Source: DASPWW01 sp963841715
Lineage (GTDB): Bacteria; Actinomycetota; Thermoleophilia; Solirubrobacterales; 70-9
Reading direction: 5' to 3'
Assembly: GCA_963841715.1 (NCBI GenBank)
Contig: CAWJDP010000003.1
Coordinates: 496,001-560,000 of the forward strand
Length of the DNA stretch: 64,000 nucleotides
Within the stretch, counting starts at the first letter, position 1, and every line of letters begins with the position of its first letter. Positions 19,960 through 28,204 of this stretch are shown here, in pieces. A program made the translations under genes and the position numbers. The notes below the pieces were generated by a model that saw only the letters and a list, made by a program, of their open reading frames with translations, did not search any database and was not told where the DNA came from.

Positions 19960-20358
19960 TCATGGAATCGTCAGCACCGGCGAGGTCGCCGCGCCGCACT
20001 TGTGCTTCTTGCCCTTGACCTTGATCGTCTTCTTGCCGACGGTCGCAACGTAGCTGTGCCCGGACTGCGCCTCGAACGGCGAGTCGACGGTGAACTTGCC
20101 CTTCTTGTTCGACTTGCCCGAGCCGCCCGCGGTGTTGGGGGGAGCGGGACCCGGCGGAACGCTCGTGTCGCTGACGTCGACCTCGCGGCCCTTCTTGCAG
20201 CCGCCGCCCGCCGATACGGTGCCCGTGAACAGCGTGTCGCCGTAGCTCAGCGCCGACAGCGTCGTCGAGTACTTCTTCGCCGCCTGAGCCGTTCCGACCG
20301 GCGCCGCGAGCGCGGCAACCGCAAGGCCCGCGGTCAAAACCACGATCCACCTGCGCAT
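19960..20358 (-). CDS. Small secreted protein, Lys/Gly-rich
   Basis: Exported protein of unknown function, 132 aa. The signal peptide is obvious (RRWIVVLTAGLAVAALAAPV, cleavage near GTAQAA). The mature part has KKYSTTLSALSYGDTLFTGT, a Gly/Cys segment GGGCKKGREVDV, a Pro-rich turn and a Lys-rich KTIKVKGKKHKCG close to the C-terminus. Two Cys could pair. Alternating polar and hydrophobic residues suggest a beta sandwich. It lies 13 bases upstream of the similar frameshifted gene at 19501-19946 on the same strand, probably one transcript. Confidence 0.7.
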   Translation of the reverse strand: MRRWIVVLTAGLAVAALAAPVGTAQAAKKYSTTLSALSYGDTLFTGTVSAGGGCKKGREVDVSDTSVPPGPAPPNTAGGSGKSNKKGKFTVDSPFEAQSGHSYVATVGKKTIKVKGKKHKCGAATSPVLTIP

Positions 20359-20500
20359 TCCTCGATACCTCCTGACCCACGGAGCCGTGCCCCGAAGCTC
20401 GTCCCACGATTACATCGACCAAGTTACGGACTCTTGTGTACAACGTCAATAACGCAAATGCGCCATTACCTCGGCAGCTCGCGTACGTTGATGTCCTGAA

Positions 20501-21239
20501 GTGGGTGTGGGGAACGACGATCTGCGGCGCGCGCTGGAGCTGATCCACAGGGTCCAGTCCGCGCCCGACCTCGACGAGTATCGCGCGCGCGTGCTCGACA
20601 TCTGCGGGCTCGTCGACGGGCACATCGTCGGCTACAACGAGGTCGACGCCGCAATCGGTGAGACGTTCGCCCTTCTCGACCCGTTCGAGGCACTGTTCGA
20701 TGGCGTGCATGAGCGCTTCGCGCGCCACGCGCACGAGCATCCCGTGATCCGCCACGCGACCGAGACCGGCGACCCACGGCCGCGCGCGATCTCGGACTTC
20801 CTCTCCGGGACGAGCTTCACGCACTCGGCCTCTACCGCGAGATCTACGCCCCGCTCGGGGTCGAGGACCAGATCGCGCTGCTGCTCCCGGCCCCGGAGGG
20901 GATCGTGATCGGCGTGGCGATCAACCGCTCGCGACGCGGCTTCTCCGCCAACGAGCGCGAGCTGCTCGAGATCGTGCGCCCACATCTGGGGCAAGCGTTT
21001 CGCGACGCCGCGATGCGCTCCTCGCTCGACCCGATGTCCGATCAGCGACTGCGGCGCTCGGTCTAACCTCGCGACGTCACTCGCGAGCTCGCGGCGGGCG
21101 CGACGGCGCGCGAGATCGGCGAGCGGCTCGGGATCTCGACGAACACGGCCCGCAGGCGCGTCGCGAACGTCTACGCGACGCCCGGGTCAACTCCAGGGCC
21201 GCCGCGGTGACGAATGTCCTGCGGGAGGACGCCGACTAG
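20501..21239 (+). pseudogene. LuxR-type regulator, broken by several indels
   Basis: Remnant of, or mis-sequenced, transcriptional regulator. The N-terminal sensor part reads from GTG 20501 (DDLRRALELIHRVQSAPDLD) to SDFLSGTSF. Loss of one base near 20818 then shifts the frame to HALGLYREIYAPLGVEDQIA and SRRGFSANERELLEIVRPHL. About eight bases appear missing near 21065, where LTPRE-type sequence should begin the HTH. The recognition region follows (GATAREIGERLGISTNTARR), with RRVANVYAT, another base lost near 21188 and SRAAAVTNVLRED to the stop. The organisation is that of actinobacterial GAF/LuxR-like regulators. The 8-base loss is harder to explain by base calling than the single-base ones. 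Confidence 0.7.
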
Positions 21240-21889
21240 AGGCCGAGGTCGCGTGCGGCGCCGGGCGTGTGGGCGCCGATGAACACCCATACGGGATGCG
21301 GCGCCCCCTCGGTGGGCACGACGGTGACCTCGCTGCCCTTCGGCGCCTCGCCCTCGATCTTCTTGCCGAGCTCGGCCGCGCCCTCCTCCGAGGGCGCGGC
21401 GACGAGCAGGTGCTTCCAGCGGCGGTGGACCTTCATCCCCTCGCCCTTGAGCTTGTCGGCGAGCTCGAGCGTGTCCCTCAGCGAGGGCACGTCGACGCGC
21501 ACCTCCCACTCCGGACGCCCCTCGAGCTCGGTCTCGCGCTCCTCGGCTGCCTCGCGGCGCCGTTCCTCCTCGCGGATCTCCTGCTCGGTCTCGGGGAGCG
21601 GGACCGATGCGTCCTTCCACGCCTCCTCGACGTCGTGCCACCGGGTCAGCGAGACCTGAGCAGACAGCCCCTCGGCGCCGAGCAGCTCGCGGATCACCTT
21701 CTCCGCCTCCTCGGCCTGTTCCTCCGACCCGGCGTAGAGGAACAGCCAGCCTCCGTCGCGGGTGACGATCACGCGGTCGCCGAGCCGCTTGCGCGCGTCG
21801 TCGTCGAGATCGAGCGACCGCAGCCGCTGACCGAGGGCCTCGTGGCCGCCCTCGTCGCCAAGCTCGACCTCGACTCTCCACTCGGTCAT
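21236..21889 (-). CDS. Internally duplicated alpha/beta protein of unknown function
   Basis: No named family recognised. The 217-aa protein has two similar halves. Residues 1-90 begin EWRVEVELGDEGGHEALGQR and contain VIVTRDGGWLFLYAGSEEQA. Residues about 127-205 begin EWEVRVDVPSLRDTLELADK and contain RRWKHLLVAAPSEEGAAELG. Each half reads as strand-helix-strand-strand-helix, ferredoxin-like. They are joined by a very charged helical linker rich in Glu and Arg (EEERRREAAEERE, about 108-122). There is no signal peptide. The stop overlaps the stop of the convergent LuxR-type remnant. Conserved acidic surfaces suggest a soluble cytosolic protein; nothing points to an enzyme active site. Confidence 0.78.
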   Translation of the reverse strand: MTEWRVEVELGDEGGHEALGQRLRSLDLDDDARKRLGDRVIVTRDGGWLFLYAGSEEQAEEAEKVIRELLGAEGLSAQVSLTRWHDVEEAWKDASVPLPETEQEIREEERRREAAEERETELEGRPEWEVRVDVPSLRDTLELADKLKGEGMKVHRRWKHLLVAAPSEEGAAELGKKIEGEAPKGSEVTVVPTEGAPHPVWVFIGAHTPGAARDLGL

Positions 21890-21973
21890 GAGAAACCCCC
21901 ACCTGCCTGTCCCGGCGCCAGATTCATTTGGCGCAGTCTACGTCCCCGCGGGGGCGTCGCTAGGATCGGCCCG

Positions 21974-23476
21974 ATGGCAGAGCTCGAGACGCGAATGCTG
22001 ATCGGCGGCGAGCTCGTCCCCGGCGAGGGCGAGCCGCTCGCGGTCGAGAATCCGTACAGCGAAGAGGCGGTCGCCGAGGCCGGGCTGCCCTCAGGCGGTC
22101 AGATCGACGCCGCGATCGTCGCTGCGCGCGAGGCATCGCGCGGCTGGGCCGCGACCCCCGCCGTCGAGCGCGGCGAGGCCCTGCACGAGGTCGCGACGCG
22201 GCTTCGCGCCCGCACGGACGAGCTCGCCGAGGCGATGACACTCGAGGGCGGAAAGCCGCTGATCGAGAACTCGGACGAGGTCTCCTGGACCGCGGCTGCG
22301 TTCGACTACTACGCGGAGATCGGCCGCGACCACGCGGGCCGCGTGATCCCGTCGATCGAGTCGACCCAGCTCTCGCTCGTCGTCAAGGAGCCGACCGGGG
22401 TCTGGGCCGCGATCGTGCCGTGGAACTATCCGCTGCTGCTGCTCGCGTGGAAGCTCGCGCCGGCGCTTGCGGCCGGCAACACGCTCGTCTGCAAGCCCTC
22501 GGAGCTGACGCCGATCTCGACGCTGATGCTTGCGCCGTGTCTCGAGCACCTGCCCGCCGGGGTCGTCAACATCCTCGTCGGCGGCGGCGAGGTCGGCGCG
22601 GCGATCGTCACCGACGCGCGCGTCGACGGGGTCGCGTTCACGGGCTCGGTCCCGACCGGAAAGTCGATCGCCGCCGCGTGCGCCGACAGGATCGCGCGCG
22701 TCAACCTCGAGATGGGAGGAAAGGACCCGTTCATCGTCTGCTCCGACGTTGCGGGGCACCTCGACGTCGCCGCCAAGGGCGGCGCCTGGGCAGCGTTCCT
22801 GAACGCCGGCCAGGTGTGCACATCGGCCGAGCGCTTCTACGTCATGGAGGACGTCTACGACGACTACGTGAGCGCGTTCGTCGACTACACGGGCGGGCTC
22901 CGGATCGGCGACCCGCTCAATCCGTCCACCGACGTCGGGCCGATGGTCTCCTCGACCCAGCGCCAGAAGGTCGCCGACCAGGTCGAGGCCGCCGTGACGG
23001 CCGGGGCCGAGGTCGTCGCGGGCGGCGACAGCGCCGGGCACGATCGCGGCCACTTCTTCTCCCCCGCCGTCGTCACCGGCGCGCCCGGTCAGACCGACCT
23101 GCTGCGCGAGGAGACGTTCGGCCCCGTCGCCCCGATCGTCCCCGTGAGCTCGCTCGACGAAGCGATCGAGCTCGCGAACTCGACCCGGTTCGGGCTCGGC
23201 GCGAACATCTACACCGCCGACCTGAAGACAATGGTCCGCTGCATGCGAGAGATCAAAGCGGGGACGGTGTGGTTCAACGACCCGCTGACGGACAATGACG
23301 CGGGACCGTTCGGCGGCTTCAAGCAGTCCGGGCTCGGCCGCGAGCTCGGCCACGAGGGACTCGAGGCGTTCCAGGAGACCAAGCACGTGCACATCGAGAC
23401 CGAGATCGCAGCGAAGGAATGGTGGTACCCGTATGGGCCAGCCCACTCAGGTCCCCACGAGGGCGCGGGAGCCTAG
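21974..23476 (+). CDS. NAD(P)-dependent aldehyde dehydrogenase
   Basis: ALDH-superfamily enzyme, 500 aa. Landmarks are AIVPWNYPLLLLAWKLAPAL, the Rossmann AFTGSVPTGKSIAAA, the general base in LEMGGKDPFIV and the nucleophile in NAGQVCTSAERF. FGGFKQSGLGRELGHEGLEA closes the active site as in betaine/aminoaldehyde dehydrogenases. ATG 21974 is the first start after the divergent gap. The coding end overlaps the next dehydrogenase gene by 44 bases in another frame, so the two are surely co-expressed. The substrate is unassigned; a role in the polyamine pathway (for example 3-aminopropanal oxidation) is possible but only inferred from the second locus upstream. Confidence 0.92.
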   Translation: MAELETRMLIGGELVPGEGEPLAVENPYSEEAVAEAGLPSGGQIDAAIVAAREASRGWAATPAVERGEALHEVATRLRARTDELAEAMTLEGGKPLIENSDEVSWTAAAFDYYAEIGRDHAGRVIPSIESTQLSLVVKEPTGVWAAIVPWNYPLLLLAWKLAPALAAGNTLVCKPSELTPISTLMLAPCLEHLPAGVVNILVGGGEVGAAIVTDARVDGVAFTGSVPTGKSIAAACADRIARVNLEMGGKDPFIVCSDVAGHLDVAAKGGAWAAFLNAGQVCTSAERFYVMEDVYDDYVSAFVDYTGGLRIGDPLNPSTDVGPMVSSTQRQKVADQVEAAVTAGAEVVAGGDSAGHDRGHFFSPAVVTGAPGQTDLLREETFGPVAPIVPVSSLDEAIELANSTRFGLGANIYTADLKTMVRCMREIKAGTVWFNDPLTDNDAGPFGGFKQSGLGRELGHEGLEAFQETKHVHIETEIAAKEWWYPYGPAHSGPHEGAGA

Positions 23477-24932
23477 CGGCGACCCGCCGACGCTGGCGCT
23501 GTACGCCGGCGGCGGATGGGTCGAGGCACCCGGGCTCGAGACGCTCGACGACATCGACCCTGCCACCGGCGAGGTCGCGGCGCGGGTGCCGCTGTGCGGC
23601 GAGTCCGAGATCTCGGCCGCGGTCGAGGCCGCGCGCCGCGCCCAGCCCGGGTGGCGGGCGGTGCCGCCGCAGCGCCGCGCCCGGGCGCTGATCGCACTTC
23701 GCGACACGCTCTGGGAGTCGCGCGAGGAGCTCGCCCAGCTCGTCACCGCCGACATGGGCAAGACGATCGACGATGCGCGCGGCGAGGTCCTGCGCGGGAT
23801 CGAGTCGGTCGAGGCCGCGTGCGGGATCCCGCACCTGCTCAAGGGCGAAAACCTCGAGGGGGTCGCCGACGGCGTCGACGTCGAGCTCGTCCGCCAGCCG
23901 GTCGGCGTCGTCGCCGCGATCACCCCGTTCAACTTCCCGTGCATGATCCCGCTGTGGTTCCTGCCGTTCGCGCTCGCGACCGGGAACACGTTCGTGCTCA
24001 AGCCCTCGGAGCGCGACCCCCGTCCCTCGCAGCGAATCTTCGAGCTCATCGACGCGGTCGAGGAGATCCCGCCCGGGGTCGCGAACCTCGTCCACGGAGC
24101 CCACGACGCGGTCGGGGCCCTTCTCGACAATCCCGGCGTCGACGCGATCTCGTTCGTCGGCCAGGCGTCGACTGCACGGCTGGTCTCCGAGCGCTCCGCG
24201 GCGAGCGGCAAGCGCGTGCAGGCGCTCGGCGGGGCGAAGAACTCGATGGTCGTGATGCCGGATGCCGAGCTCGACCACGCGGTCCCCGCGATGCTCTCCT
24301 CGGCGTTCGGAAACGCGGGGCAGCGCTGCCTCGCCGGCTCGGTCGCGGTGCTCGTCGGCTCACCCGAGCGCCAGGACGCCGTCCGCGATGCGCTCGTCGA
24401 CGCCGGCGCAAGGCTGACCCTCGGGCCGGGCGCGGATCCCAAGACCGACGTCTCGCCGCTCGTCGCGCCCGAGGCCCGCGAGCGCATCGTCGACGCCGTG
24501 GGCCGCGCCGAGGGCGAGGGGGCGAGCGTGCTGCTCGACGGGCGCGGCGCCGAGGCCGGTCCCGCCGACACCCTGCTCGGGCCGACGATCGTCGAGCCCC
24601 CGGACCCGGAGTCCGAGCTCGCCCGCGAGGAGCTGTTCGGCCCGCTGCTGACGCTCGTCCGCGCGGCCGACCTCGAAGCGGCGCTTCGGTTCGTGAACGG
24701 GTCTCGCTACGGCAACGCCTCGGCGATCTTCACGGCCTCGGGCGAGGCGGCGCGCGCCTACCGCTACGGCGTCGAGGCGGGGATGGTCGGCGTCAACGTC
24801 GGGGTCCCCGCCCCTGTGGCGTGGTTCCCGTTCGCGGGCTGGAAGGACTCGATGGAGGGCGACCTGCACGCAAACGGGCTCGACGCGGTCGAGTTCTACA
24901 CCCGCAAGAAGGTCCTCACGTCGCGCTGGTAG
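23433..24932 (+). CDS. mmsA: CoA-acylating (methyl)malonate-semialdehyde dehydrogenase
   Basis: MMSDH-type aldehyde dehydrogenase converting malonate or methylmalonate semialdehyde to acetyl- or propionyl-CoA with NAD+ and CoA, 499 aa. The family hallmark AAITPFNFPCMIPLWFLPFA is present, as is SFVGQASTARLVSERSAASG. At the position where other ALDHs carry the general-base Glu this protein has QALGGAKNSMVVMPDA (Asn), as expected for CoA-dependent members. The nucleophile is in GNAGQRCLAGSV. ATG 23433 lies inside the preceding gene; no good internal start exists until far downstream. It could serve valine, beta-alanine or spermidine-derived semialdehyde breakdown. Confidence 0.88.
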   Translation: MGQPTQVPTRAREPSGDPPTLALYAGGGWVEAPGLETLDDIDPATGEVAARVPLCGESEISAAVEAARRAQPGWRAVPPQRRARALIALRDTLWESREELAQLVTADMGKTIDDARGEVLRGIESVEAACGIPHLLKGENLEGVADGVDVELVRQPVGVVAAITPFNFPCMIPLWFLPFALATGNTFVLKPSERDPRPSQRIFELIDAVEEIPPGVANLVHGAHDAVGALLDNPGVDAISFVGQASTARLVSERSAASGKRVQALGGAKNSMVVMPDAELDHAVPAMLSSAFGNAGQRCLAGSVAVLVGSPERQDAVRDALVDAGARLTLGPGADPKTDVSPLVAPEARERIVDAVGRAEGEGASVLLDGRGAEAGPADTLLGPTIVEPPDPESELAREELFGPLLTLVRAADLEAALRFVNGSRYGNASAIFTASGEAARAYRYGVEAGMVGVNVGVPAPVAWFPFAGWKDSMEGDLHANGLDAVEFYTRKKVLTSRW

Positions 24933-26214
24933 CGTCCGCGGCGCGCCCGCCGTCGCGGCCTGTGGCGATGCGGGCCAGAGCGACCGCGGAGAGCCAGGAG
25001 CCCTCGGGGAGGTACGCGGAAGGCGAGGCCCCCGGGTGAGCCCGCGCGATCCGCACGCGTAGCGCGCGGGGGCGGATCCCGAACCGAAGCGGAGGGTCGA
25101 GCTCCACCGCCTCGCCGTCGATCCCCGCCGAGACCGCCTCGGCGGAGTCGACGCGGAAGCTCGGGGTCGCCCAATTCCGCAGTCCCTGGGCGCGGCGGCC
25201 GCCGGTGCGGTCGCGGGGAGCGGGGACGACCGCGACCCCGAGCTCGCCTTCGTCGATCCGCGGCCGGGTGCCCGAGCCGGCCCGCCCGAGCCGGTACTGG
25301 TTGTTGGAAACGAGGATCGCCGCCGCCGATTCGTGCTCGAGGCCGCCCTGGCCCCGCCACCGCAAATCGAGCGCCTCGCCCCCGGGGCCGAGCACCTCCG
25401 GGGCCGCCTCGAGCAGGGTGCGCAGCTTCGAGTCACGATACCCCTCCCGCTGCACCGCCTCGCCGTAGAGGCCGAGCGAGACGTTGTTGACGAACACGCG
25501 CCCGTTGACCTCGGCGAGGTCGACGCGGCGCTCACCGCCGTCGACGAACGCGTCCAAGGCCCCGACGACGTCGTCGCGGTCGACCCCGAGGTCAAGCGCG
25601 AAGTGGTTGCGGGTCCCGGCGGGGATGCACGCGTATGGCAGGTTGAGCTCGGAGGCAACCGACGCGACGACCGCCTGCGAGCCGTCGCCACCCGCCATCG
25701 CGAGCGCGTCGGCGCCGCCGGCGACCGCGTCGCGGACGAGCTGCTCGAGATCGGCGCCCTTGGTGAGCTCGATCGGCTCGATCCCACGCTTTCGCGCCTC
25801 GTCGGCGAGCGAGAACCTCTCCGCCTTGCCGCCGCCGGACTTCGGGTTGAAGAGCAGCACCGGATGCTTGGGCGGCGGCGCGGCGGGCAGCGATGCGCGC
25901 AGCGAGAACGCGGTGCGGCCGGCCGACAGCGCGACGAGCAGGCCGGCGACGAACAGGGCCACCTCGAGCACGAGCCCCTCGCCGACGAGCAGCGCGGCGG
26001 CGCCACCGAGCGCCAGCGCCCCGATCGTGAACGAGATCACGCGCATCGGCCCGCGCCGCAGAATCCCCCGCCAGCCGGCCGCGATCGCGATCATCGCGCA
26101 GGCGACGACCGCGAGGTTCTCGGGAAAGTGCGCGACGGTGAGCTCGATCGCGAGCGCGATCGTGAACGCCGCGGCGAGCAGCGCGAGGACAGCAGCGAAG
26201 CGGCGTCGGATCAT
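24916..26214 (-). CDS. Diacylglycerol/sphingosine-kinase-like lipid kinase with membrane N-terminus
   Basis: Lipid kinase of the DAGK_cat family, 432 aa, longer than the usual 300 because of an N-terminal membrane domain of about 110 residues (four hydrophobic segments, first MIRRRFAAVLALLAAAFTIA). The catalytic domain begins at PVLLFNPKSGGGKAERFSLA, with the nucleotide-binding AMAGGDGSQAVVASVA and the substrate-side IPAGTRNHFALDLGVDRDDV. VNNVSLGLYGEAVQREGYRD is also conserved. It should phosphorylate a lipid at the membrane. Its stop overlaps the convergent mmsA-like gene by 17 bases. The start is 11 bases from the divergent PAP2 phosphatase start, an arrangement suggesting joint phospholipid turnover. 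Confidence 0.9.
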   Translation of the reverse strand: MIRRRFAAVLALLAAAFTIALAIELTVAHFPENLAVVACAMIAIAAGWRGILRRGPMRVISFTIGALALGGAAALLVGEGLVLEVALFVAGLLVALSAGRTAFSLRASLPAAPPPKHPVLLFNPKSGGGKAERFSLADEARKRGIEPIELTKGADLEQLVRDAVAGGADALAMAGGDGSQAVVASVASELNLPYACIPAGTRNHFALDLGVDRDDVVGALDAFVDGGERRVDLAEVNGRVFVNNVSLGLYGEAVQREGYRDSKLRTLLEAAPEVLGPGGEALDLRWRGQGGLEHESAAAILVSNNQYRLGRAGSGTRPRIDEGELGVAVVPAPRDRTGGRRAQGLRNWATPSFRVDSAEAVSAGIDGEAVELDPPLRFGIRPRALRVRIARAHPGASPSAYLPEGSWLSAVALARIATGRDGGRAADATSAT

Positions 26215-26225
26215 AGGATCGACCC

Positions 26226-26804
26226 GTGAGCGAGGAGACCACCGAGCCGAACGAGCGCTGGCTCAGCGACGTCGAGCGCATCGACGTCGCCCTCTACGCT
26301 GCGATCGCGCGCACCCCGACGCCGCGGCTCGACACCGCGATGAGCCGGCTCTCGCGCGCCGCCGATCACTCGAAGCTCTCGCTCGCGTCGGCCGCGCTGC
26401 TCGCGCTCGCGGGCGGACGTTCGGGGCGCCGCGCGGCGGGGCTTGGGGTCGCGTCGATCGCCGTCACGGCGACGGTGATCAACGTCGCGATCAAGCCGCT
26501 CAGCCGGCGGCGGCGGCCCGACCGCAGCGCCGAGAACGTGCCGGTGGCCCGCCACGTCGCGATGCCCACCACGCGGTCGTTCCCGTCCGGGCACACAGCG
26601 GCGGCGTTTGCTTTCGCCACCGGAGTCGGCCACGTCCTGCCCGCGGCGGGGATCCCGCTGCGCGGCCTCGCCGCTCTCGTCGGCTACTCCCGCATCCATA
26701 CAGGGGTCCATTATCCGGGTGACGTCGTCGCGGGGGCGCTCACCGGAGCCGCGCTCGCGCAGATCACCTCCGGCGCGATTGAGCGCCGGCGGCGCTCGGC
26801 GTAG
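26226..26804 (+). CDS. PAP2-family phosphatase
   Basis: Membrane phosphatase of the type 2 phosphatidic acid phosphatase superfamily, 192 aa. The three signature blocks are complete: KPLSRRRRPDR, FPSGHTAAAFAFATG, and YSRIHTGVHYPGDVVAGALT with the catalytic His. Four or five hydrophobic segments are evident. The start is GTG 26226, divergent from the lipid kinase with an 11-base gap, so promoters must lie inside the opposing coding sequences or be shared. It likely dephosphorylates a lipid phosphate such as phosphatidic acid or an isoprenyl diphosphate. Confidence 0.92.
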   Translation: MSEETTEPNERWLSDVERIDVALYAAIARTPTPRLDTAMSRLSRAADHSKLSLASAALLALAGGRSGRRAAGLGVASIAVTATVINVAIKPLSRRRRPDRSAENVPVARHVAMPTTRSFPSGHTAAAFAFATGVGHVLPAAGIPLRGLAALVGYSRIHTGVHYPGDVVAGALTGAALAQITSGAIERRRRSA

Positions 26805-26805
26805 C

Positions 26806-28200
26806 TCAGCGTCCGATCTGGATCCCGATCCGGTTGGGCAGCCCGGCAACGAACCGGGTCATCGCCCCGACTTGCCGACCGCGCTCCTCCAACCGCTCCC
26901 TGCGGAGCAGAGCGCGGCGCACGACAGAGCCGCCGACGAAGCGCAGCGGCTCGGCCGGGACCCTGAGCGGCGCCGGCTCGACGAGCGGCAGGCGCGTCAC
27001 GTCATCGCGACGCTCGAGTGCGAGCGACGCGAGGATGCGCCCGACGAGATGCGACGGGCCGACGCCGTTGCCGGTGTAGCCGAACGCGTAGTGGACGCGC
27101 TCCGAGCCGAGGCTCCCGACGATCGGGAGGTGACTCGGCGAGACATCGATCGGCCCGCCCCAGGCGTGCTCGATGCGCCTCCCCTCGAGCTGGGGAAAGA
27201 AGCGGACGAGATCACGGCGAACCTGGTCGACGACGGACGGATCGACCTCGCTTCTGGCGCGAATCCGAGCTCCGGGCACGATCCGCCCCCCGCCCCATCC
27301 GAACGCGATTCGCCCGTCCGCTGTGGTTCGGAAGTAGTGGACCATCGCCCGCGCATCGGTGATGCACTCGCCACCCGTCCAGCCGATCGCCTCGAGCACG
27401 TCGGGCACGGGCTCGGTGATCAGCATGTGGCTCGACGTCGCGGTGAGACGCCGCCGCAGCGGAGCAACGAGCAGCGAAGACGCTCCCATCGCGAGCACGG
27501 CTGTGCCCGATCTCACGGAGCCGTGCGCCGTCCGGGCGCATACCCTGGCGGGCGCGACGGCGAGCCTTGACACGCGCGAACCCTCGTAAATCGAGACGCC
27601 TCGCTCGAGCAGCCGATCGCGCAGACCGAGGGCGAGCTTCGCTGGCTGGACCGTCGCCGCGTCGGGGTAGAAGGCGCCCCCACGGAACAGCGGCGAGTTG
27701 CACAGGCGGCGCACGCGCTCCGGCGAGAGCCCCTCGCAGACCTCCGCTCCTCCGTGCGCGCGCCACGCCTCGACGCCCGCGCTGCACACGGCGTCGTGGA
27801 CCGGGGTGGTCGATACCTGAAGGTATCCGCCGCGACGGTATGCGGCGTCGACTCCCTGCTGCTCACACCATTGCCCGACTCCATGTACGGAGTCGCGCGT
27901 CTCGCGGGCGACGGCGAGCGCGCCGTCGAGCCCGAAGCGCTCAATCATCGAGGGCAGCCCCCACGAAAGCGCGTTCACGAATCCGGCGTTTCGTCCACTT
28001 GGCCCCTCACCGCAGCGCTCGGCCTCGAGCACGACCACGCGCGCGTCGGGCGATCGCTCGACGATCTGCCAGGCGGTCCACAGTCCCGTGTAACCGCCAC
28101 CGATCACGACCGTGTCCGCGCTGATGTCGCGGGCGAGCGCCGTCGGCGCCTCGGGCGGCGCAGCCTCGTCGAGCCAATGTCCATGTCGGGTGTGGCGCAT
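26806..28200 (-). CDS. FAD-dependent oxidoreductase of the DAO family (PuuB/glycine-oxidase-like)
   Basis: FAD-dependent amine/amino-acid oxidase-type protein, 464 aa. The dinucleotide-binding fold is at residues 30-60 (TVVIGGGYTGLWTAWQIVER), and EGPSGRNAGFVNALSWGLPS matches the gamma-glutamylputrescine-oxidase/GbcA-like subgroup. The C-terminal FAD contact is in VHYAFGYTGNGVGPSHLVGR. ATG 28200 is four bases after the upstream hydrolase stop, so it is the last gene of a four-gene minus-strand operon. A polyamine substrate is tempting given the locus at 4-17 kb, but the local neighbours (uppP, hydrolase) do not support it. The C-terminal 60 residues are Arg-rich and variable. Confidence 0.88.
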   Translation of the reverse strand: MRHTRHGHWLDEAAPPEAPTALARDISADTVVIGGGYTGLWTAWQIVERSPDARVVVLEAERCGEGPSGRNAGFVNALSWGLPSMIERFGLDGALAVARETRDSVHGVGQWCEQQGVDAAYRRGGYLQVSTTPVHDAVCSAGVEAWRAHGGAEVCEGLSPERVRRLCNSPLFRGGAFYPDAATVQPAKLALGLRDRLLERGVSIYEGSRVSRLAVAPARVCARTAHGSVRSGTAVLAMGASSLLVAPLRRRLTATSSHMLITEPVPDVLEAIGWTGGECITDARAMVHYFRTTADGRIAFGWGGGRIVPGARIRARSEVDPSVVDQVRRDLVRFFPQLEGRRIEHAWGGPIDVSPSHLPIVGSLGSERVHYAFGYTGNGVGPSHLVGRILASLALERRDDVTRLPLVEPAPLRVPAEPLRFVGGSVVRRALLRRERLEERGRQVGAMTRFVAGLPNRIGIQIGR

Positions 28201-28204
28201 CGCG

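Noticed and set aside
21269..21973. Upstream extension of the first aldehyde dehydrogenase by 235 codons
   Set aside because: The extension is antisense to the internally duplicated protein gene, has no domain, and the family-typical N-terminus begins at ATG 21974.
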